A stretch of 5,375 bases of DNA from contig WAMH01000194.1 in NCBI GenBank assembly GCA_015522395.1, forward strand, positions 1-5,375, read 5' to 3'. The notes under the pieces are model-generated. The model was given only the letters and a program-made list of their open reading frames with translations. It was not told where the DNA came from and did no database searches. This DNA is from Thermococcus sp. (GTDB lineage: Archaea; Methanobacteriota_B; Thermococci; Thermococcales; Thermococcaceae). Numbering within the stretch: the first letter of the stretch is position 1; the number at the start of each line of letters is the position of its first letter. Shown here piece by piece: positions 1-4,074 of the stretch. The position numbers were made by a program, and so were the translations under genes.

Positions 1-13
1 TTTCGCTAAGCAT
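1..13 (-). CDS. Start of probable superoxide reductase (partial)
   Basis: Only the first four codons, reading Met-Leu-Ser-Glu, lie in the window; the gene continues past the left edge. An ATG sits ten bases after the rubredoxin stop codon, preceded by a strong GAGGTGG ribosome binding site that overlaps that stop, so a co-transcribed gene clearly begins here. The product is inferred from context. In Pyrococcus furiosus, superoxide reductase, rubredoxin and rubrerythrin genes are adjacent in this order, and superoxide reductases of the order begin with a closely similar sequence (Met-Ile/Leu-Ser-Glu). The enzyme reduces superoxide to hydrogen peroxide with electrons from rubredoxin, without releasing oxygen. 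Four residues alone cannot prove identity. Confidence 0.6.
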
Positions 14-23
14 CTCAACCACC

Positions 24-185
24 TCACTCTATTTTTTCAAACATGTCCTTGGGAGCGCCGCAGAGCGGGCAGACCCAGTCGTCCGGAAGGTCCTCAAACT
101 TGGTCCCGGGTTCAACCCCACTCTCGGGGTCCCCCTCGTCCTCATCATAGATGTAGCCACAAACTATGCACTTCCACTTCGCCAT
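24..185 (-). CDS. Rubredoxin
   Basis: This encodes a 53-residue protein, the normal rubredoxin length. It is a small cytoplasmic electron carrier with one iron bound by four cysteines. The two motifs are visible: C6-x2-C9-G-Y near the start and C39-P-L-C42-G-A-P near the end, with the aromatic and acidic residues typical of the family (YIYDEDEGDP, FEDLPDDWVCP). In Thermococcales rubredoxin receives electrons from NAD(P)H:rubredoxin oxidoreductase and passes them to superoxide reductase and rubrerythrin; all these partners appear in this window. The ATG start has a GGTGA ribosome binding site six bases upstream (192-196) and its own TATA box. The next gene follows after ten bases, so the two are probably one transcript. 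Confidence 0.97.
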   Translation of the reverse strand: MAKWKCIVCGYIYDEDEGDPESGVEPGTKFEDLPDDWVCPLCGAPKDMFEKIE

Positions 186-191
186 TTTCTT

Positions 192-242
192 TCACCATTC
201 TAATGTTATTAGGTCGTCCTTATAAGGTTTGTGGTTCAAACC
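192..242 (-). promoter_or_regulatory. Rubredoxin promoter with GGTT/AACC repeat and RBS
   Basis: On the minus strand a TATA box (TTATAA, 220-225, inside the palindrome CCTTATAAGG) follows an AAACC stretch that could act as BRE. An expected start about 25 bp downstream falls near 198, giving a leader of about 12 bases with GGTGA at 192-196. Just upstream of the BRE, 233-242 is an inverted repeat (GGTT, two bases, AACC). It resembles the SurR core GTTn3AAC but the spacer is two bases rather than three. Confidence 0.6.
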
Positions 243-252
243 TGTAGAATGG

Positions 253-265
253 AAAAACGAAAGAA
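253..265 (-). terminator. T-rich terminator after rubrerythrin
   Basis: Directly after the rubrerythrin stop codon the minus strand reads TTCTTTCGTTTTT. Archaeal transcripts commonly end at such T-rich stretches without a hairpin. The separate rubredoxin promoter just beyond supports a transcript boundary, although read-through remains possible. Confidence 0.5.
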
Positions 266-781
266 TCACTCAAAGACTATGAACTTCTCCCTCGGAGCGC
301 CACAGACTGGGCAGTACTCGGGGGCCTCGTCGACGGCTGTATAGCCGCAGACCGGGCAGATGTAGACCCTCTTTATCTCGATGTCCTCTCCGCTCTCGGC
401 CTTCTCCTTGGCGGCTTTGTAAAGCTCCGCGTGTATCTTCTCGGCCTCGAGGGCGTAGTGGGTCGTTCTAACCGCATCCTTCTCGCCCTGGAACTCGGCG
501 GCGTTCTTGAAGACGGGGTACATCTCCTCGACCTCATAAGTTTCACCGTCTATTCCCGCCTGGAGGTTCTCAGAGGTCTTACCCAGGTTTCCGAGGGCTA
601 TGAAGTGGTTCTTCGCGTGGACGAACTCTGCATGGGCGATAGCCCTGAAGAGCTTGGCTATGTTGTGAAAGCCCTCCTTCTCGGCCTGCTCCGCGAAGAT
701 CAGGTACCTCATGTGGGCCATGCTTTCGCCGGCAAAAGCCTCTTCCAAAAACTTCCGGGTCATCTTCTTCTCAACCACCAT
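266..781 (-). CDS. rbr: Rubrerythrin (peroxide reductase)
   Basis: This encodes 171 residues, the length I recall for Pyrococcus furiosus rubrerythrin, which it closely resembles. It reduces hydrogen peroxide to water in the cytoplasm with electrons from rubredoxin. The N-terminal part (about residues 8-130) is a ferritin-like four-helix diiron domain; E19 and two E-x-x-H pairs (E52/H55 and E114/H117) are visible. The C-terminal part is a rubredoxin-like iron site with C142-x2-C145 and C157-x2-C160. The reading frame extends to an upstream TTG at 785-787, but the ribosome binding site GGTGG (788-792) abuts that TTG and lies six bases before the ATG ending at 781, so the ATG is chosen. The gene has its own promoter and an apparent T-rich terminator; rubredoxin lies 80 bases downstream. 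Confidence 0.97.
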   Translation of the reverse strand: MVVEKKMTRKFLEEAFAGESMAHMRYLIFAEQAEKEGFHNIAKLFRAIAHAEFVHAKNHFIALGNLGKTSENLQAGIDGETYEVEEMYPVFKNAAEFQGEKDAVRTTHYALEAEKIHAELYKAAKEKAESGEDIEIKRVYICPVCGYTAVDEAPEYCPVCGAPREKFIVFE

Positions 782-787
782 ATCCAA

Positions 788-857
788 CCACCGAATAGTG
801 CACTGCGGTATGGTTTAGAGCGCGAACGTATATAACGGTTTTCCAAACCAAAGGTTT
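788..857 (-). promoter_or_regulatory. Rubrerythrin promoter with alternating repeats
   Basis: On the minus strand TTATATAC (828-835) is a good TATA box, preceded by AAAACCG as a BRE-like element (836-842). The expected start near 806 leaves a leader of about 25 bases with GGTGG at 788-792. Upstream and overlapping the BRE, 837-857 has three alternating five-base arms: GGTTT (837-841), AAACC (845-849) and GGTTT (853-857), each separated by three bases. The core AACCAAAGGTT (846-856) recurs exactly at 2023-2033. The position suggests an activator or a BRE-blocking repressor. Confidence 0.55.
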
Positions 858-867
858 TGAATGGCCG

Positions 868-1957
868 TTAGTTGGAGCGTCGAGCTTCCTTGATTTCCTT
901 CTCGAGCCTCAAGGCTTTCCGAAGGTTCCCAAATACAACGGCGCCGACTGGTCTATCTCCACTGTAGAAAACCTTGGTTTCGTCATTGAGCCATTTTCCG
1001 TCACCGCGGGTTCTCCCGATAAGGGCGATGCTCAGGTCGGCGAACTTGAAGACCGCAGAGCGGAAGCTGAAGTCATAGCCTGCCTCCTTTCCTCCGAGCA
1101 GGTCTGCCAAAACCCTCGCCTGCTCCACCGCCCTTCTCGCGGTTCCGGAGATTATGCCATCGTGCTCCGCGCAGTCGCCTATGGCGTAAACTCCCTCCGC
1201 GAGGTCCTGAAGCGGTCATCTATGAGGATCCCCGCCCCGTCTGGATCCCGCTCCTTCGAGCGAGTTCAACGTTTGGAACCGTTCCATAGGCGCATACCTT
1301 AAGCCTTCCCGGGATATAGCCTCTGTCCGTGTTCAGGCTCTCCTCGCTGGCGCGTAGGATTTTCGTGCCGAGATGGAACTCCACTCCGATACTCTCCAGT
1401 TTTTCCCTCAACATTCCGCTCAGCTCTTCGTCTAGTCCGAGGAGGGTTTTCCGCCTGTGAACGAGCCTAACCTTGTAGCCGGCCTTTGCGAGGTTCCCGG
1501 CCAGTTCAAAGGCTATTAAACCGCCGCCGAGAACAGTTATCTCTCCCTCCTCCTCAAGTTCCTCCTTTATCCTCCTCGCGTCGTCGAGGGTCCTGAAGGT
1601 GAGTATGTGCTCCCTGTCGGGGGCGGTTGGCTCCCTCGCCTTTGCCCCTGTGACGAGGACGAGGACGTCGTAGGGGATTTCCCCTTTGTCCGCCACGAGA
1701 ACCTTCCTGGCCCGGTTTATGAGAAGAGCTTTTTCGCCAAGTCTGAGGGAGATTCCCCTTTCCTCGTACCAGCCAGGGGAATAGGGAAACAGCTTCTCCT
1801 CCGGTAGAAAACTCGCCATGTAGTGGCTCAGCAGGGGCTTTGAGTAGTAAGGAACGCTTTCGTGGTCAACTAACGTAACATCGTGGTCGCTGGAAAGCCC
1901 TTTAGCAAGCTCCACACCGCCGGGTCCGTTGCCAACGATAACGACCTTCATCTTCAT
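868..1957 (-). pseudogene. nror: NAD(P)H:rubredoxin oxidoreductase, two frameshifts
   Basis: The parts together match Pyrococcus furiosus NAD(P)H:rubredoxin oxidoreductase (about 359 residues), a cytoplasmic FAD enzyme that reduces rubredoxin. The first part (1220-1957) has the FAD motif GNGPGG near the N terminus, the PYYSKPLLSHY segment, and the NAD(P)H motif VLGGGL at about residues 142-147. It then runs into a stop after TGRG. The expected continuation ILIDDRFRTS is in a second frame (about 1229-1201) and AEGVYAIGDC onward, including the C-terminal domain to 868, is in a third. Each junction fits one missing base: the C-run at 1230-1233, and about 1200-1205. Adding both back gives 361-363 residues. 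Rates of change elsewhere look like a functional gene, so sequencing error is at least as likely as real decay. The start is ATG 1957 or, as in Pyrococcus, ATG 1951. Confidence 0.88.
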
Positions 1958-1980
1958 CGCTATTATTAAGGCCCCTCTGG

Positions 1981-1988
1981 TTAAAAAC
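1981..1988 (-). promoter_or_regulatory. TATA box of the rubredoxin oxidoreductase gene
   Basis: The minus strand reads GGGGTTTTTAACC, with the A/T core TTTTTAA at 1981-1987. A start about 26 bp downstream falls near 1959, only a few bases before ATG 1957, so the transcript would be leaderless or nearly so. No good ribosome binding site precedes either ATG, which agrees with this. Confidence 0.45.
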
Positions 1989-1996
1989 CCCTCAGA

Positions 1997-2013
1997 AACC
2001 TCCGGTTTTAAAC
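1997..2013 (-). promoter_or_regulatory. Candidate SurR operator
   Basis: The minus strand reads GTTTAAAACCGGAGGTT, an exact match to GTTn3AACn5GTT, which I recall as the extended binding motif of SurR, the Thermococcales sulfur- and redox-responsive regulator. It lies just upstream of the oxidoreductase BRE/TATA (about -38 to -54) and covers the msrAB TATA box, an arrangement that would fit activation in one direction and repression in the other. Binding is inferred, not shown. Confidence 0.5.
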
Positions 2014-2070
2014 CGGTTATCGAACCAAAGGTTAATCACTTTCGGGATCAACTTCGATGGGTGCTGGAAA
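2006..2070 (+). promoter_or_regulatory. msrAB promoter and RBS
   Basis: TTTTAAAC at 2006-2013 is the best TATA box for msrAB, giving a start near 2035 and a leader of about 35 bases. GGGTG at 2059-2063 lies seven bases before the ATG as ribosome binding site. Around the expected start, 2015-2033 carries arms GGTT, AACC and GGTT, including AACCAAAGGTT (2023-2033), identical to the repeat upstream of rubrerythrin. The AACCGGTT palindrome at 2011-2018 abuts the TATA box. Confidence 0.5.
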
Positions 2071-3069
2071 ATGAAGGAAGTTGCCATCTTTGCCGGAGGC
2101 TGCTTCTGGTGCATGGAGGAGGCCTTTGAGAGACTGCCAGGAGTCATTGAGGCCATCTCCGGCTACACCGGTGGATGGATCGAGAATCCAACCTACGAGA
2201 TTGTCTCGACCGGTGAAACAGGCCACCGCGAGGCGGTTAAGGTCATCTACGACCCGTCCAGGGTTTCCTACGAGCGCCTCTTGGAGGTCTTCTGGAGGAA
2301 CATAGACCCGACTGACCCCTACGGCCAGTTCGTCGACAGGGGAGACCAGTACAGGACGGCTATTTTCTATCTCAACGAAAGGCAGAGAGAACTTGCTGAG
2401 GAATCTAAGAGGAGACTTGAACTTTCCGGAATCTTTGATGGGCCGATAGTCACGGAGATTCTCCCCGCGAAGGAGTTCTATCCGGCCGAGAATTACCACC
2501 AGGGTTACTACTTCCGCTTCGAGACGAACTACAAGCACTACAAACTCTACTCCGGCAGGGTTGGCTTCATAAAGTCCGTATGGGAGAAAAACCGGTACTT
2601 CCGCCTCTTCCCGGAGAGGGAGCGCTACTGGCTCGGCTGGCAGAAGCCGGGCGATTCTGAACTCAGGAGGCTCTTAACCCCTCTTCGGTACAGGGTGACC
2701 CAGCTCGGCGACACGGAACCGCCTTTCAAAAACAAGTACTGGGACAACCACGAGGAGGGCATCTACGTTGACATCGTTTCCGGGGAGCCTCTCTTCAGCT
2801 CCCTCGACAAGTTTGATTCGGGCACGGGATGGCCAAGCTTCACAAAACCGCTGGAGGAATGGGCGGTCGTTGAAGCTGATGAATGCGAGGGCTTTCTCTG
2901 CGGACGGGAAGTGAGGAGCCGCTTCGCTAACTCTCACCTCGGCCACGTCTTCGACGAGCCGACGCCAACTGGAAAGCGCTACTGCATAAACTCCGCCTCT
3001 CTGAGGTTCATCCCAAGGAGAGAGCTGAGGAAGTACGGCTACATCGCCTACGAGCGCCTCTTTGACTGA
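2071..3069 (+). CDS. msrAB: Fused methionine sulfoxide reductase MsrA-MsrB
   Basis: This 332-residue cytoplasmic repair enzyme reduces both stereoisomers of methionine sulfoxide. The MsrA part (about 1-160) has the GGCFWC motif with catalytic C11, plus GYTGG, TGHREAV, DPTDPYGQFVDRGDQYRTAI and the YHQGYY segment. After a linker of about 45 residues, the MsrB part (about 200-325) has TGWPSF, VRSRFANSHLGHVF and RYCINSASLRF with catalytic C305. The usual MsrB zinc cysteine pairs are absent, and where some MsrB proteins have a cysteine before GWPSF there is T. Other cysteines are C14, C272 and C277, possible resolving residues. The size and order match the fused MsrAB I recall from Thermococcus kodakarensis. 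It is divergent from the oxidoreductase gene, and its last 22 bases overlap the convergent regulator gene. Confidence 0.97.
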   Translation: MKEVAIFAGGCFWCMEEAFERLPGVIEAISGYTGGWIENPTYEIVSTGETGHREAVKVIYDPSRVSYERLLEVFWRNIDPTDPYGQFVDRGDQYRTAIFYLNERQRELAEESKRRLELSGIFDGPIVTEILPAKEFYPAENYHQGYYFRFETNYKHYKLYSGRVGFIKSVWEKNRYFRLFPERERYWLGWQKPGDSELRRLLTPLRYRVTQLGDTEPPFKNKYWDNHEEGIYVDIVSGEPLFSSLDKFDSGTGWPSFTKPLEEWAVVEADECEGFLCGREVRSRFANSHLGHVFDEPTPTGKRYCINSASLRFIPRRELRKYGYIAYERLFD

Positions 3070-3458
3070 GACTCACCGAAAAGCTCGATGCAGACCCGGC
3101 ACTCCTTCGGGTCTATCTCCGGGTCAATCTCCGCGTGGAAGGAGCATCCGTAGCCCTTGCCCAAGAACTCCAGGGAGAGCTTCACAAGCTCGGTGTGTAT
3201 CTCATATTCACCGGGTTTTTCTTTGATTATTTCATCCGCCAGCTCGGCAACCTTTCCATCAATGTCCTGAAAGGAGGAAACGTCAATGAGCCTTCCCCTT
3301 TCTTCCCTCAGGTAGCGGGAAACTGCCGACTGGGTTATGTGCAAAAGCTTCGCTATCTCCGTCTGCTTCAGGCCTTTTTCCCTCAAACGCTCCACCAATC
3401 TTCGCCTGAGGGAGGGATAAACGTAGCGCGAGGCCACCTCAAAGGCGTTCGTCTTCAT
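3048..3458 (-). CDS. Helix-turn-helix regulator with cysteine-rich tail
   Basis: This encodes a 136-residue protein that appears to be a DNA-binding regulator of an archaeal family resembling COG2522. A helix-turn-helix occupies about residues 27-52 (KGLKQTEIAKLLHITQSAVSRYL), preceded by a basic segment RRRLVERLREK. The middle (about 60-102) is predicted helical. The tail has C105, H108, C120 and C123, an arrangement that could bind a metal or Fe-S cluster, or sense redox state. It has no clear ribosome binding site; the TATA box at 3480-3487 predicts a start near 3459, so it is probably leaderless. It lies 26 bases downstream of the DUF1858 gene, so partial co-transcription is possible. Its 3' end overlaps msrAB by 22 bases on the other strand. 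The target genes are unknown; the neighbours and itself are natural candidates. Confidence 0.85.
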   Translation of the reverse strand: MKTNAFEVASRYVYPSLRRRLVERLREKGLKQTEIAKLLHITQSAVSRYLREERGRLIDVSSFQDIDGKVAELADEIIKEKPGEYEIHTELVKLSLEFLGKGYGCSFHAEIDPEIDPKECRVCIELFGESQSKRRS

Positions 3459-3466
3459 GGTTCCGG

Positions 3467-3488
3467 TTATGACGGGCGGAATATTTAA
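3467..3488 (-). promoter_or_regulatory. Regulator promoter with shared downstream element
   Basis: The minus strand reads CCTTAAATATT, a TATA box at about 3480-3487 that overlaps the stop codon of the upstream gene. It is followed by CCGCCCGTCATAA (3467-3479). The same 13-base element with one mismatch, at the same distance from a TATA box, occurs in the DUF1858 gene promoter (3982-3994). Confidence 0.45.
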
Positions 3489-3961
3489 GGCTTTTCGAGG
3501 GCCTTCAGCTCCGCCATCATCTCCCTGAACTTCTCGTCGCTCATTCCAAGGAGCTTTTTGGCGCCTTTCAGCGTTATCGTTCTCGCGAGGGTCTTCCTCA
3601 TCACGGGGTTCTCCAGCGGAGAGAAGCCGTACTTGACGAGGATTTTGAGGGACTCCGGATAGGCCTTGAGCAGCTTGGCCACGTTGGTGTCTTCAGTTAT
3701 CTCCTCGAGTTTATCGTCGCACTCCTTGACCTCCATGCTGAGTTCCTTAGAGTCTTCGGTCTTGGTCACCCTCAAGACGAAAAAGCCAGAAACATCCTTA
3801 ATCTCAACCTTGTAGCCAGCCTCCTCAAGCTTCGGGAGGATGTCCACGAAGGGTTTATCACCGAGCACCTCGAGCGTTTCTCCGGTCTTGAGCTTTCCGA
3901 GGGACTCGATTATCATCAAAGCGGGCTGGGGTGCCTTAAGACCGCGGACGTCGAGCATCAT
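3485..3961 (-). CDS. DUF2249-like plus DUF1858-like two-domain protein
   Basis: This encodes 158 residues. The first domain (about 2-67) has the SirA/TusA fold signature, LDVRGLKAPQP, with the usual catalytic cysteine of CPxP replaced by A10; this cysteine-free form matches DUF2249. The second domain (about 86-152) resembles DUF1858: TNVAKLLKAYPESLKILVKYGF, then NPVMRKTLARTITLKGAKKLLGMS. The cysteine pair of many DUF1858 proteins is also absent; the only cysteine is C81 in the linker. Sulfur transfer through a cysteine is therefore unlikely, and a binding or regulatory role is more plausible. ATG 3961 is preferred over 3958 because GGTGAT lies six bases upstream. The gene is divergent from a DUF438 gene, a pairing I recall from other anaerobes. 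Function is not known. Confidence 0.85.
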   Translation of the reverse strand: MMLDVRGLKAPQPALMIIESLGKLKTGETLEVLGDKPFVDILPKLEEAGYKVEIKDVSGFFVLRVTKTEDSKELSMEVKECDDKLEEITEDTNVAKLLKAYPESLKILVKYGFSPLENPVMRKTLARTITLKGAKKLLGMSDEKFREMMAELKALEKP

Positions 3962-3994
3962 TTCTGCATCACCGCATCATTTTATGACGCGCGG

Positions 3995-4008
3995 CATATA
4001 AACTTTGT
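3995..4008 (-). promoter_or_regulatory. Promoter of the DUF2249/DUF1858 gene
   Basis: On the minus strand TTTATATG (3995-4002) is a good TATA box with ACAAAG as a BRE-like stretch before it. The expected start near 3973 gives a leader of about 12 bases beginning with the ribosome binding site GGTGAT (3968-3973). Confidence 0.55.
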
Positions 4009-4028
4009 TGGGCAGATATGCCCAGCAA
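4005..4028. promoter_or_regulatory. Inverted repeat between divergent promoters
   Basis: Arms TTGTTGGGCA (4005-4014) and TGCCCAGCAA (4019-4028) pair at nine of ten positions around a four-base centre, GATA. The repeat fills the space between the minus-strand TATA (3995-4002) and plus-strand TATA (4031-4039) and touches both BREs, so one bound factor could control both genes. As RNA it would be a hairpin, but it lies upstream of both expected transcript starts, which favours a DNA operator. Confidence 0.55.
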
Positions 4029-4030
4029 TG

Positions 4031-4068
4031 CTTATAAAACGTTGATATGACAACTGTCATGAAGGTGG
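4031..4068 (+). promoter_or_regulatory. DUF438 gene promoter, TSS palindrome and RBS
   Basis: CTTATAAAAC (4031-4040) is a good TATA box. The expected start near 4060 coincides with a perfect inverted repeat, ATGACA-AC-TGTCAT (4047-4060), placed where a repressor would block initiation. GGTGG (4064-4068) lies six bases before the ATG as ribosome binding site, so the leader is short. Confidence 0.55.
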
Positions 4069-4074
4069 TTAAAG

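Noticed and set aside
785..787. TTG as the rubrerythrin start
   Set aside because: The ribosome binding site GGTGG directly touches this codon, while it is ideally spaced from the ATG two codons later, which also gives the 171-residue family length.
431..835. Plus-strand open frame of 134 codons opposite rubrerythrin
   Set aside because: It lies wholly across a well-supported gene and its promoter, has no recognisable motif, and is a mirror frame of GC-rich coding DNA.
837..857. Full SurR site in the rubrerythrin promoter
   Set aside because: The arms are spaced GTTn5AACn5GTT; no GTTn3AAC core is present, so it is listed only as a related repeat.
868..1128. Separate small gene starting at a GTG
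   Set aside because: Its sequence is the C-terminal part of the rubredoxin oxidoreductase and continues upstream to YAIGDC without a stop, so it is a frameshift product and not a gene of its own.
1200..1238. Programmed ribosomal frameshifting in the oxidoreductase gene
   Set aside because: Two separate shifts of the same direction would be needed within about 30 bases, with no slippery heptamer or structure evident; missing bases are simpler.
1226..1248. Two GGATCC sequences 17 bases apart at the frameshift, as a cloning or insertion scar
   Set aside because: Both fall inside codons that fit the conserved protein, with no target duplication or foreign sequence.
2032..2538. Minus-strand open frame of 168 codons opposite msrAB
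   Set aside because: It is antisense to the conserved MsrA domain, has no family features, and would begin inside that gene.
4005..4028. Riboswitch or intrinsic terminator hairpin
   Set aside because: The repeat lies upstream of both predicted transcript starts and has no following T-run, so a DNA operator fits better.
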